DNA from: an uncultured Duncaniella sp.
GTDB taxonomy: Bacteria > Bacteroidota > Bacteroidia > Bacteroidales > Muribaculaceae
Reading direction: 5' to 3'
NCBI RefSeq assembly: GCF_910577345.1
Contig: NZ_CAJTMT010000002.1
Span: 124,001-188,000, forward strand
Length of the DNA: 64,000 nt
Under the pieces are notes generated by a model. That model was not told where the DNA came from. It did not search any database and saw nothing but the letters and a program-made list of their open reading frames with translations. The translations under genes were made by a program, and so were the position numbers. Position 1 is the first letter of the stretch. The number at the start of each line of letters is the position of its first letter. Shown here one piece after another: positions 26,109-34,260 of this stretch.

Positions 26109-26145
26109 GCTATTTTGTGGATAAAAGTTTAAATATTATCTGTTA

Positions 26146-26177
26146 CAAAGATAGGATTTTTTGTTCTCTCCTCCAAA
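26146..26177 (-). promoter_or_regulatory. Promoter of hipBA
   Basis: -33 TTTG at 26174-26177 and -7 TATCTTTG at 26146-26153, 20 bases apart. Confidence 0.65.
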
Positions 26178-26259
26178 AAATCAATTTCCCTTTTGCAAAT
26201 ATACCGCCCGAATATTCCACTTTTGGTGCGATAATGCAAAACGAAGCGAAAAAAATGGT

Positions 26260-26267
26260 TAAATTTG
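26260..26267 (+). promoter_or_regulatory. -7 box of aroK
   Basis: TAAATTTG 23 bases before the aroK ATG; no good TTG at the expected distance. Confidence 0.4.
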
Positions 26268-26290
26268 CATTGTTTGACAAATAACTACAG

Positions 26291-26848
26291 ATGAAAGCGA
26301 TATTTCTTATAGGCTACATGGGGAGCGGAAAGTCCACTCTCGGCAAGGCGTTGGCCCGGCGTTGCGACGTTGAGTTCATTGACCTTGATGACTACATCGA
26401 GGCCCGTGCGGGCAAGAAAATCCGCGAGATTTTTGCCGATGAGGGTGAGGCCGCTTTCCGCGACCTCGAACGCCGTATGCTCGTGGAGGTCAGCGGAAAG
26501 GACAATGTGCTTGTGGCCTGTGGCGGTGGCACTCCGTGTTTCGGCGACAATATGGAACTGATGAATAGCTGCGGAACCACTGTATTGTTGCAGACCTCAC
26601 ATGGCCGCCTGTTAGAACGCCTGAAACGTGGTCGCCACAAACGTCCGCTTATCGCAAATCTCTCTGATGAAGAGCTTGATGTGTTTATCATCGAGCAGCT
26701 TGCCAAACGTATGCCACACTATGGAAAATCGGCCGAAGTGTTTGACTCGACCCTTCTTGAGGATGAGAATCAGATTGAAGAGAAGTGTGAGGCTTTCATC
26801 AGTCGATTTGGTTTACCGGTGAAGGGGAGTATAGAGGAGAAAGTATAG
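26291..26848 (+). CDS. aroK: Shikimate kinase
   Basis: 185 residues, normal for AroK. P-loop GYMGSGKST (8-16), shikimate-binding IDLDDYIE and FRDLERRML, and the CGGGTPC motif are present, as is the lid (RLKRGRHKRPLI). It phosphorylates shikimate at the 3-position in the aromatic amino-acid pathway. The last six codons and the stop (GSIEEKV and TAG) are written in the AGTATAGAG tandem repeat that follows, so the repeat has reached into the gene end. Confidence 0.95.
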   Translation: MKAIFLIGYMGSGKSTLGKALARRCDVEFIDLDDYIEARAGKKIREIFADEGEAAFRDLERRMLVEVSGKDNVLVACGGGTPCFGDNMELMNSCGTTVLLQTSHGRLLERLKRGRHKRPLIANLSDEELDVFIIEQLAKRMPHYGKSAEVFDSTLLEDENQIEEKCEAFISRFGLPVKGSIEEKV

Positions 26849-26905
26849 AGAGGAAAGTATAGAGTATAGAGGGGAAAGTATAAAGTATAGAGTATAAAGT
26901 GTAAA
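26829..26905. repeat. AGTATAGAG-type tandem repeat
   Basis: Imperfect units of AGTATAGAG, AGTATAAAG and GGAAAGTATAGAG run from the last aroK codons to within five bases of the next ATG. The same word recurs at 56973-57047. Confidence 0.85.
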
Positions 26906-26909
26906 ATAT

Positions 26910-28091
26910 ATGGTTCAGGACATTCCCACTCCGCAGGAGCAAGCTCAGGAAACATGCACGGCTCACCGAGGTTTCACCATCGGTCTGCCGGCTTGTGAGT
27001 ACCCGTACGAGCGCCGTTTCCCCATCACTCCCGAAGCTGCCGGTCAGTTGATCGAGCGAGGTTTCCGAGTGAAGATGCAGGAAAATGCCGCCCAGTGCAT
27101 CAACTATGGCGATAACAGCTATATGCGTGTCGGGGTCGAGATTTCGACTCGCGAGGAAGCACTGCGAAGCGACATAGTCATACATCTTGCCCCGATGACG
27201 GCTCCGGATGTCCGCAAGATGCGTCGTGGCGCCATGTTGCTGACCCTGCTGAAGCCCTCACATCAGGATTGCGAGGCGGTTAAGGAACTCCTGCGCCGCC
27301 ATGTCATCTCCATAGCGGTTGATCTTATAGAAGATTCGCGCGGGTGCACTCCCTTTGCCGACATTCTTGCGGAAATCGACGGGCGCGCATCAATAGCAAT
27401 GGCTTCGTCGCTTCTCGCCGATTCGACCCGTGGGAAAGGTATTCTTCTGGGAGGCGTGGCGGGGATTATCCCCTGTGAGACATTGATAATCGGTTCGGGT
27501 ATTGCTGCCTGTGCTGCCGCGCGTTCGGCTGTCGGACTCGGTTCGACGGTGAGGATGTATGACAACGATGTCTATTCCCTCCGCCGTGCCCAGCAGGAAC
27601 TCGGACCGTGGGTCATCACTTCCACGCTTCATCCCCATACGCTTGAAAATGCGCTCCGCAGTGCCGATGTGGTGGTCGTCACCCCGACCCAAGAGCCTTT
27701 TGCCGTCAGCCGTGAGCAGACCGACATTATGAAACGTGGAGTCCTTACCTTTGACCTCGCATCCGATACCGGTGCGGCTTTCCCGGCCATGCTTGCCGTG
27801 GATCTTGCCGGAGCCTTTGCCGTGCGCAATTCGGCTTCCATCCGTGACCGTGTGTGCTTCACCCACACGGGATGTGCGGTTGCGCGCACCGCTGCAATGG
27901 CTCTCAGCAACACCTTCCTGACACTGATGAGTTCGATTGTCAGTTGCGAGGGGGTAAGCAATGCCCTGAAATTGCTGCCGGGAATGCAGAAGGCGACCTT
28001 CACATTCTTCGGACGCATTGTCAATCCGCTCATCGCCCGCGCCACAGGGATGCGCAGTGTCGACATCAGCATCTATCTAACATTATCCTGA
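26910..28091 (+). CDS. Alanine dehydrogenase / NAD(P) transhydrogenase family protein
   Basis: 393 residues. The N-terminal AlaDh_PNT domain has EYPYERRFPITPEAAGQLIERG; the Rossmann region shows a dinucleotide pattern at IIGSGIAACAAARSAVGLGS and LGGVAGIIPCETLIIGSG. Alanine dehydrogenases interconvert alanine and pyruvate with NAD. The sequence is somewhat divergent (IGSGIAAC in place of the usual GxGxxG spacing), so a transhydrogenase-like or other oxidoreductase role is possible. It sits between aroK and the RNase H gene, all co-directional. Confidence 0.75.
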   Translation: MVQDIPTPQEQAQETCTAHRGFTIGLPACEYPYERRFPITPEAAGQLIERGFRVKMQENAAQCINYGDNSYMRVGVEISTREEALRSDIVIHLAPMTAPDVRKMRRGAMLLTLLKPSHQDCEAVKELLRRHVISIAVDLIEDSRGCTPFADILAEIDGRASIAMASSLLADSTRGKGILLGGVAGIIPCETLIIGSGIAACAAARSAVGLGSTVRMYDNDVYSLRRAQQELGPWVITSTLHPHTLENALRSADVVVVTPTQEPFAVSREQTDIMKRGVLTFDLASDTGAAFPAMLAVDLAGAFAVRNSASIRDRVCFTHTGCAVARTAAMALSNTFLTLMSSIVSCEGVSNALKLLPGMQKATFTFFGRIVNPLIARATGMRSVDISIYLTLS

Positions 28092-28126
28092 ATCCAAAAC
28101 ATAACGCAATAGTCAGAGTAAAGTAA

Positions 28127-28771
28127 ATGGCACCGAGAAGGAAATTTTATGTCGTGTGGAACGGTTATGCCACCGGAGTCTTCGACTCCTGGGAGGAATG
28201 TCAGCTTCAAGTGAAAGGCTATCCCGATGCCAAGTACAAGAGTTTTGACTCACAGGAGGCCGCAGTGGGCGCCTATCGTGGCGACCCTGCCGAGCAGCTC
28301 GACATTCTCAAAGCCATAGCCAAAGGTCCGGCGGTCAAGGTCAACTATGAGGCTATTCCGGAAATCAAGCTCGACGCGCTTGCCGTCGATGCCGCTTGCT
28401 CGAAGAATCCCGGCCCGGTGGAATATCGTGGGGTGTGGGTGCGCACGGGTGAGCAGATTTTCCATGTGGGGCCTCTGCAGGGTGGTACAAATAATATAGG
28501 TGAATATCTCGCGCTTGTCCACGGTCTGGCCTTGCTCCATAAGCAGGGACAGCCTTACACACCTATATATACAGACTCGCGCACGGCCCGCTCGTGGGTG
28601 CGCAACCGTCAGCCGAAAACAACATTGAAACCAACGGCTCAGAACGCGGAACTTTTCGAAATGATGCGCCGCGCCACCGCATGGCTCCAAAGCCACGAAA
28701 TCACCAATCCGATTCTCACCTGGGACACCCCCAACTGGGGCGAAATCCCCGCCGACTTCGGCAGGAAGTAA
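28127..28771 (+). CDS. Ribonuclease H with N-terminal viroplasmin domain
   Basis: 214 residues. Residues 1-50 are a viroplasmin/caulimovirus-type RNA-DNA hybrid-binding domain (FYVVWNGYATGVFDSWEECQ). The RNase H fold follows: first Asp in LAVDAACSKNPG, Glu in NNIGEYLALVHG, Asp in PIYTDSRTARSW, and a late acidic residue in TWDTPNWGE. It degrades RNA in RNA-DNA hybrids. A degraded copy of its last codons is found at 29470-29515. Confidence 0.92.
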   Translation: MAPRRKFYVVWNGYATGVFDSWEECQLQVKGYPDAKYKSFDSQEAAVGAYRGDPAEQLDILKAIAKGPAVKVNYEAIPEIKLDALAVDAACSKNPGPVEYRGVWVRTGEQIFHVGPLQGGTNNIGEYLALVHGLALLHKQGQPYTPIYTDSRTARSWVRNRQPKTTLKPTAQNAELFEMMRRATAWLQSHEITNPILTWDTPNWGEIPADFGRK

Positions 28772-28821
28772 GGCAATTATCCCAGTAGGTATATCCAGTA
28801 GGGACGCTTTAGGTATATCCA

Positions 28822-28850
28822 GTAGGGACGCTTTTCAAAGCGTCCGCAAC
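28822..28850 (+). repeat. REP-like palindrome, family B
   Basis: GTAGGGACGCTTTTCAAAGC then GTCCGCAAC. A partial copy (AGGTATATCCAGTAGGGACG repeated) directly precedes it at 28793-28811. Other copies: 28931, 29556, 29757. Confidence 0.85.
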
Positions 28851-28930
28851 AGCATAGAGATAAAAGAGAATACCAGAATTGATTAACGTTTTAATGGATT
28901 CCGTAGCTGATGTATTTTATTCGTATTCGG

Positions 28931-28960
28931 GTTGCGGACGCTTTGAAAAGCGTCCCTACA
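28931..28960 (-). repeat. REP-like palindrome, family B
   Basis: GTTGCGGACGCTTTGAAAAG then CGTCCCTACA, inverted relative to the copy at 28822. Confidence 0.85.
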
Positions 28961-29006
28961 GGGGCAATCCCTACAGTGGCAGTAAAGGCCATCGATGTAT
29001 CCGGCT

Positions 29007-29234
29007 TTAGGCTTTCGGAGGCTGATTGTTGATGTGGTCTTTTATCGTAAGGTTTACTGCAAGGTAAATGACCAGACCTCCCCAACTGGCAAAAAGGCAA
29101 CATAAAACCCATGCGATTTTGGATGACTTGGAAAGGGTTTTATTCTTACGATTCAGAATCAGGCATATAATTACCGGAGCAAACAGAAACAAAATTCCGA
29201 ATATGCTGAAAAGAGTTGTTTGAAGGTCCATCAT
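29007..29234 (-). CDS. Small membrane protein, PLDc_N-like
   Basis: 75 residues with two membrane segments (FSIFGILFLFAPVIICLIL and IAWVLCCLFASWGGLVIYLAV). The second segment matches the PLDc_N pattern (WxLxxxxxxxGxxxYL) found in short membrane proteins and at the N-terminus of cardiolipin synthases. It is flanked on both sides by the duplicated REP-containing segment, so it may have moved with it. A different short frame on the same strand overlaps and is less likely. Confidence 0.6.
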   Translation of the reverse strand: MMDLQTTLFSIFGILFLFAPVIICLILNRKNKTLSKSSKIAWVLCCLFASWGGLVIYLAVNLTIKDHINNQPPKA

Positions 29235-29465
29235 AATTATAAAATTTTATTACATAAGTTTGATTATTGCATAAGAAGAACCACTATCCATAGTGCAGCG
29301 GTATGGATATGCCGTATCTTAGTCAATTAGAATGGTCTCTTCATAATGCAATCCGAAACCTTCGTCTATATGATTGTCATACTTATTAATATAACGATTG
29401 ATAAGAAGAGAAGGTTTAACAGTTATTTATGTAACTTCTTGATATGATGCTCCGTGCAAACGCGA

Positions 29466-29520
29466 GGCCCTAAAGCCACGAAATCCCCAATCCGACTTCG
29501 GCCGGAAGTAAGTCAATTAC
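29466..29520 (+). pseudogene. Degraded copy of the RNase H gene tail
   Basis: The stretch repeats 28686-28711 (AAAGCCACGAAATC...CAATCCG) and then jumps to the equivalent of 28754-28778 (ACTTCGGC.GGAAGTAAG), with about 43 bases missing. No open frame remains. Confidence 0.75.
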
Positions 29521-29555
29521 ATTCTGGCCAATTACATCCTGGTCAATTATATCCT

Positions 29556-29584
29556 GTAGGGACGCTTTTTAAAGCGTCCGCAAC
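29556..29584 (+). repeat. REP-like palindrome, family B
   Basis: GTAGGGACGCTTTTTAAAGC then GTCCGCAAC, in the second copy of the duplicated segment. Between 29235 and 29756 no gene is supported. Confidence 0.85.
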
Positions 29585-29756
29585 CTCATAGATACCGAAA
29601 AATATATACCAGAAAAAATGTATACCGATAATAAATGAAATCTACCGCAACCGAAAAGAATGCCAACATCTGATTAATGGTTTGATTTATTCGGTGTCGA
29701 AAGTGTTTTATTCAGTATTTTTTATTCAGTATTTAATGTATTTTATCCGTATTCGG

Positions 29757-29787
29757 GTTGCGGACGCTTTGAAAAGCGTCCCTACTG
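29757..29787 (-). repeat. REP-like palindrome, family B, overlapping a gene end
   Basis: GTTGCGGACGCTTTGAAAAG then CGTCCCTACTGG. The TAG stop codon of the MFS gene (29782-29784) is part of this repeat. Confidence 0.85.
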
Positions 29788-31092
29788 GAGGGATTTGGGT
29801 TTGTAGCCGTGGAGGGCGTAGTATAGCATGAAGAGTTCGCAGATGAGGGCGATGACCCATGTCCATTGCCAGCCTCCCCATGCGTCGGCGAGGATGCCTT
29901 GAAGTACGGGGAAGACAGCTCCGCCGAATACTCCCATCATGAACACACCGGAAGCCTTTGACGTGTATTTGCCGAGCTTGTCAATGGCGAGGGTGAAGAT
30001 GCAACCCCACATCACCGAGTGGCAGAGGCCGACCGAAACGAGTACCCAAAGATTGTTGGATATTATCGCTATTATTATGAGGATGGTCGCGAGGATGGTT
30101 GTCACGATGAGCAGCAGGCGTGGAGGAACATTCTTGAAGAACGAGAATATCAGACGGCCCACCATCAGTCCGCCCCAGTAGAGGGTTGCGAGGAGTGCGG
30201 GGATTCCGAGGTCGAGACCCCACAGCACAATGTGGTCCTTGCCGAAGAAGGATGGACCCAAACCTTTCTCAATCAGTTCCATCGCATGGAGATTGACGTT
30301 GACACCTACTGCAACTTCCGTACCGACGTAGAAGAAGATTGCCACTACACCGAGGGTCAGATGGCGGAACGACCACACGCTCCTCTCCAGTTTCTCTTCA
30401 GGATTCGAACGGGTCCCCTCGATGTCGGGCAGATGCAGACGCGAAGTGACGAGGAGTGTCACGGCTATGCAGAGAGCGATGAGGATGAAGGGGATGAGCA
30501 GACTGTCGGCGGTCACGCTTTCGATAGCTACACCAGCGAAGATGATGCCGGTCACGAAAAATGGTGCTATGGTGGTGCCGAACGAGTTGGTGGCGCAGAC
30601 GATGTTCATGCGTTGGACCGGTTTGGTGCCCGGAAGTTCGTAGGCGGCGATGTAGGGGTTGATGACCACCTGGAGCAAGGCTGCCGAGGTTCCCATCAGG
30701 TATGAACCGAAGAGAAACACGAAATATGCTCCCGGAATGGAGTCTGTGCCGACAGTGACATGTAGGTCAGGGTAGATTTTCACAACCCACGATGAGAGCG
30801 CGTACATCAGCAAGCCTCCACACATCACCCCGAGGGCACGCATGAGGGTGGTCTTGTAGCCGTGGCGGTTGATCCATTTGCCTCCGGTGGAGCTGTTGAG
30901 CAGGTAGCCGAGGAAAAAGAAGAAAGAGATGAGGGTTGTGAGAGTGTTGCGCAGTTCGTCGGCATTCGATAGGAAGGCCACTTTCATGGGACCCTGAAAC
31001 TGTCCGTTGACAGTTGTCAGGAAACCCACGATGAAGTAGATGAAGGTCAGGACGAGAAATGGTCCCGCCGTCGGAGTTTTCTTGTCAGTCAT
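29782..31092 (-). CDS. Sugar MFS transporter, FucP type
   Basis: 436 residues, about 12 membrane segments; N-terminal FLVLTFIYFIVGFLTTVNGQ and the central DIEGTRSNPEEKLERS loop fit the fucose permease-like sugar:H+ symporters of Bacteroidetes. It begins 12 bases after the mannitol dehydrogenase stop, so the two are one operon. Together with the fructokinase that shares its operator the likely cargo is mannitol, another hexitol or fructose; this is inference. The stop codon lies inside a REP-like palindrome. Confidence 0.85.
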   Translation of the reverse strand: MTDKKTPTAGPFLVLTFIYFIVGFLTTVNGQFQGPMKVAFLSNADELRNTLTTLISFFFFLGYLLNSSTGGKWINRHGYKTTLMRALGVMCGGLLMYALSSWVVKIYPDLHVTVGTDSIPGAYFVFLFGSYLMGTSAALLQVVINPYIAAYELPGTKPVQRMNIVCATNSFGTTIAPFFVTGIIFAGVAIESVTADSLLIPFILIALCIAVTLLVTSRLHLPDIEGTRSNPEEKLERSVWSFRHLTLGVVAIFFYVGTEVAVGVNVNLHAMELIEKGLGPSFFGKDHIVLWGLDLGIPALLATLYWGGLMVGRLIFSFFKNVPPRLLLIVTTILATILIIIAIISNNLWVLVSVGLCHSVMWGCIFTLAIDKLGKYTSKASGVFMMGVFGGAVFPVLQGILADAWGGWQWTWVIALICELFMLYYALHGYKPKSLQ

Positions 31093-31104
31093 GGCCTTGC
31101 GGTG

Positions 31105-32547
31105 TTAGAGGATGGATTCGAGGACCGGCATGGCTCCGCGCTCCGCAATGGCCTTGCACATTTCGAGATAGAGACCGACGAATTTTTCCTCCTTGCTGAG
31201 GTCCGTTGCAGTGAATGCCGAAAGACCGAGGAAATCCACGGGATTGTCGGAAGAGATGAGGGCTTTGTCGGCCTCGGTCATCCATGGTTCGGCGATTTCG
31301 AAGTTCTCACCGTTGTCGTCCGTGTGAAATTTGAGATAGTGACGGTAAGCAGCGAAGAGATAGGCCACACGGCTGAGGTCGGCTTTCCCGTCGGAAAGCA
31401 TCTTGATTAAGTTAGGCATGATATAGACGGGGAACTTCGAAATGCCGTCGAAACATAGACGGGCCACCTGGTCGCTGACACTGCGGTTGGCGAAGCGTTC
31501 GATGAGTGTCTGTTTGTAGAGTGCAAGGTCAGTGTCGCCGGGTGCGGGGACGAAGGGTGTGATGTCGGTGTCCATGAATTCACGGACGAGGCGGACAATC
31601 CTTTCGTCGTGCATGGCTGCATCGACCTTGCGGTAGCCTGCGAGGAATGACGGATAGGAGAGGAGTGTGTGGGATGCGTTGAGCAGACTCAGCTTCATGT
31701 TTTCGTAGGCAGTCACGTCGTCGGTGAATTCCACCCCGACTTTCTCCCATGCCGGGCGTCCGGCGGCAAATTTGTCTTCGATGACCCACTGGATGAAGTC
31801 CTCGCAGTAGACGGGAGCTTTGTCATCGGTACCGTTCATCTCGTTGAGGCGCTTGATGTCTTCCGGACGGGTAGCGGGTGTGATACGGTCGACCATGCTG
31901 TTGGGGAAGGTCACGTTGGTCTTTGCCCACTCGGCAAGCGCGGGATCCTGAGCCTCAAAGAAGGTCATGAACGCACGGCGGGCAGTGTTGCCGTTGTGCT
32001 GGAGGTTGTCGCATGAGAGGATGGTGACGGGTGCGCCCGAACGCTCCATGCGTCGGCGCAGTCCTTCGGCTATGAAACCGAAGGCGGTTGTCGGGACAGC
32101 CGGGCGCTTGAGGTCTGTAGATACCGCAGGGGTGTCGAGCATGAAGGCTCCTGTGGCACGGTCGGTGTTGTAGCCACCTTCGGTGATGGTGAGGGTGATG
32201 ATTTTGGTTGCAGGGTCAGCGATTTTTTCAATTATGGCTTCGGGGTTCTCACCGGCCCAGATGAGTTCGGTGAGCGAGCCGATAGCGTAGGCCTCGTCAT
32301 TGCCGTCGCGTCCGCAGACGGTCAGGGTGTATTCACCCTTCTGGCTTTTGAGGGCTTCGTAGAGAGCCTTGTCCTGCGGCATGAGCATTGCGCCGCAGAT
32401 GGCCCATCCGTTCTGCGAGGGGTCGGCGAGAAGGAGATTGGTGTAGAATTCTTCGTGGGCGCGGTGGAAGTTGCCGACACCTATGTGGAGGATACCTGTC
32501 GAGAGGTTTGAACGGTCGTAGCTGTAGGGTAAGATTTGATTTTTCAT
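31105..32547 (-). CDS. Mannitol dehydrogenase family protein (polyol 2-dehydrogenase)
   Basis: 480 residues from the ATG at 32547 (MKNQILPYSYDRS); the open frame extends upstream but past the promoter. The NAD-binding start is GILHIGVGNFHRAHEEFY, and the catalytic motif of long-chain polyol dehydrogenases, K-x4-N-x2-H, is Lys285, Asn290, His293. The family includes mannitol 2-dehydrogenase, fructuronate reductase (UxuB) and tagaturonate reductase. No uronate isomerase or dehydratase is nearby, and the shared operator with a fructokinase favours mannitol to fructose. Operon with an MFS permease; divergent LacI regulator. Confidence 0.85.
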   Translation of the reverse strand: MKNQILPYSYDRSNLSTGILHIGVGNFHRAHEEFYTNLLLADPSQNGWAICGAMLMPQDKALYEALKSQKGEYTLTVCGRDGNDEAYAIGSLTELIWAGENPEAIIEKIADPATKIITLTITEGGYNTDRATGAFMLDTPAVSTDLKRPAVPTTAFGFIAEGLRRRMERSGAPVTILSCDNLQHNGNTARRAFMTFFEAQDPALAEWAKTNVTFPNSMVDRITPATRPEDIKRLNEMNGTDDKAPVYCEDFIQWVIEDKFAAGRPAWEKVGVEFTDDVTAYENMKLSLLNASHTLLSYPSFLAGYRKVDAAMHDERIVRLVREFMDTDITPFVPAPGDTDLALYKQTLIERFANRSVSDQVARLCFDGISKFPVYIMPNLIKMLSDGKADLSRVAYLFAAYRHYLKFHTDDNGENFEIAEPWMTEADKALISSDNPVDFLGLSAFTATDLSKEEKFVGLYLEMCKAIAERGAMPVLESIL

Positions 32548-32605
32548 GATGGTATTTATGTCTATATAAAGAGGTAAGAATTGATTATTTCTCAGATTTG
32601 TAGTG

Positions 32606-32613
32606 CAAAGATA
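32606..32613 (-). promoter_or_regulatory. -7 box of the mannitol operon
   Basis: TATCTTTG on the minus strand, about 60 bases before the ATG at 32547. The -33 region is poor (TTTA), so an activator may be needed. Confidence 0.5.
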
Positions 32614-32657
32614 GGCGGGAGAAAATACTATAATAAATAAATTGGTGTTATTATTAA

Positions 32658-32704
32658 TGAGAACGTTTGCGGGAACGTTTCCAAAATCTGCAAACGTTTT
32701 CATC
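32658..32704. promoter_or_regulatory. LacI-family operator cluster (three AACGTT sites)
   Basis: Cores AACGTT at 32662, 32674 and 32693 sit in near-palindromes TGAGAACGTTTGCG, GGGAACGTTTCC and TGCAAACGTTTTCA. The last one, extended to 16 bases with TC, is repeated exactly at 42477-42492 upstream of the fructokinase. It lies between the divergent dehydrogenase and LacI genes. Confidence 0.75.
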
Positions 32705-32760
32705 TTCCCGCAAACTTTTCCCCTGAATCTAACCCTAACTTCCAAATCTGACCCTACACA

Positions 32761-33768
32761 ATGAAGCGTATCACCATCAAGGACATTGCACGGACACTCT
32801 CGCTGTCGGTATCGACTGTCTCCCGTGCGCTCACCGGCGACAAAAACATCCGCACCGAAACCCGCGATGCCGTCATTGCTGCTGCCAAGCGTCTCGGTTA
32901 CCGTCCCAACCCGGTTGCCAAGAACCTCAAGGCCGGACATTCCAACACTGTCGGTGTACTTGTCCCCGAGATGATTACACCCTACGCAGCCAAAGTCATC
33001 AGCGGAGTGCAGAGCATTCTCTACAGTCGTGGCATAAAGGTGCTTATAGCCGATTCAGGGGAAGATTCGGCTAAGGAGCGAGACAATCTTGCCCTGATGG
33101 AGCAGTTTATGGTCGATGGTATCATCATCAGCCTCTGTGACTACAAGCGGAACAACGATGAGATACGCCGTTTGGCTGAGGCGGGAATGCCCATCGTGTC
33201 CTACGACCGCATGGCGCGTGGGCTCGACATTCCGCAGGTGACTGTCGATGACTATATGAAGTCATTTTTCCTTACCGAGAAATTGATTCTCGGTGACCGT
33301 AAGACGGTTGTCCATCTTCAAGGACCGGATTGTGTCTACAATTCCATCGAGCGGTTCAGGGGCTATCGTGATGCGATGGCGAAATACCGTCTGCTAGTCA
33401 CACCCGAGATGGTCATTAGGACCGGCCTGTCGTTTGCCGACGGAGCAGAGGCGGCCGACAGAATCATGCGCGAATGCCCTTCATGCGATGCAATCTTCGG
33501 ATTCACCGACACGGTTGCCATCGGTGCGATGAACCGCATGAGGGAACTCGGCCGGTCAATACCGGAAGATGTCGCGGTGGCCGGATTTTCAGGGACGGAA
33601 CTTTCAACCATAGTCTATCCGCAGTTGTCGACCGTAGAGCCGCCTCTCGAACTCATGGGCCGTACAGCCGCCGAACTCCTTCTTGAAAAAATCAACAACC
33701 CCTCCGCCCCCAATCGCTCCGTGGTCCTCAACGCCGACATAATCATGCGCGGTTCGAGTCAAGCATGA
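32761..33768 (+). CDS. LacI-family transcriptional regulator
   Basis: 335 residues. The N-terminal helix-turn-helix is TIKDIARTLSLSVSTVSRAL (5-24), with the hinge RPNPVAKNLK, followed by a periplasmic-binding-like effector domain (TNTVGVLVPEM type through AVAGFSGTELSTIVYPQLSTVEPP). It is divergent from the mannitol dehydrogenase-MFS operon and next to three AACGTT sites, so it very likely controls that operon and, through the same sites, the fructokinase. The effector is probably the polyol, fructose or a phosphate of it. Confidence 0.92.
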   Translation: MKRITIKDIARTLSLSVSTVSRALTGDKNIRTETRDAVIAAAKRLGYRPNPVAKNLKAGHSNTVGVLVPEMITPYAAKVISGVQSILYSRGIKVLIADSGEDSAKERDNLALMEQFMVDGIIISLCDYKRNNDEIRRLAEAGMPIVSYDRMARGLDIPQVTVDDYMKSFFLTEKLILGDRKTVVHLQGPDCVYNSIERFRGYRDAMAKYRLLVTPEMVIRTGLSFADGAEAADRIMRECPSCDAIFGFTDTVAIGAMNRMRELGRSIPEDVAVAGFSGTELSTIVYPQLSTVEPPLELMGRTAAELLLEKINNPSAPNRSVVLNADIIMRGSSQA

Positions 33769-33833
33769 TTAACCGGGAGCCGGATTTCATTTGGAGATTT
33801 TATGGATGATTTTAAAAATCATTAACGAAGGTC

Positions 33834-33862
33834 TTGGATATTAAAGATATTTGCTACCTTTG
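33834..33862 (+). promoter_or_regulatory. Promoter of B12 locus 1
   Basis: TTG at 33834-33836 and TACCTTTG at 33855-33862, 18-base spacing, just upstream of the riboswitch. Confidence 0.6.
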
Positions 33863-33872
33863 CGGTTGAAAT

Positions 33873-34090
33873 AGTTGTCCGGCGTGAGGAGTCGCGCCAT
33901 GATGGACATTAAAAGGGAACACGGTGAAATTCCGTGACAGTACCCGCTGCTGTAAGTCCCCTCTACGATGCAAAATTCATCTTGCATGATGCTTGATTGA
34001 ATTTGTCATTGATGAAAATTCTCCGTAACACGTCATTGCCTGTAATGGTGAGAAGGCGCGGAGAATCGGGATAAGTCAGAAGACCTGCTG
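33873..34090 (+). ncRNA. Cobalamin riboswitch 1
   Basis: The B12 box-type conserved core is readable: AAAAGGGAACACGGTGAAAT, TCCGTGACAGTACCCGCTGC, TGTAAGTCC, and the 3' block GTCAGAAGACCTGC. A variable insertion lies between. It precedes btuB by about 170 bases, as expected for control of B12 uptake. Confidence 0.9.
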
Positions 34091-34260
34091 TTTCAACAAA
34101 TAAAGAAAAACCTGCGGGATGATGGGTTGATTCTCTTTTTCATGTAAAATTGGCATAGGGTTCCTGTAATCCATTCCACTTCTATATATAATAGGAGTAT
34201 CCTTCTTGTTTTTCAGACAGCCGTACATAACGGCGGCTGCAATTTAACCGATAAACAAGA

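Noticed and set aside
30019..30705. Plus-strand open frame of 228 codons
   Set aside because: Antisense to the MFS permease, with no signal, motif or promoter.
31105..32547. Fructuronate reductase (UxuB) as specific call
   Set aside because: Same family, but no uronate-pathway genes nearby and the operator is shared with a fructokinase, so a mannitol-type dehydrogenase is the better reading.
32548..32940. N-terminal extension of the mannitol dehydrogenase frame
   Set aside because: It would span the promoter, the operators and part of the LacI gene; the ATG at 32547 fits the family start.
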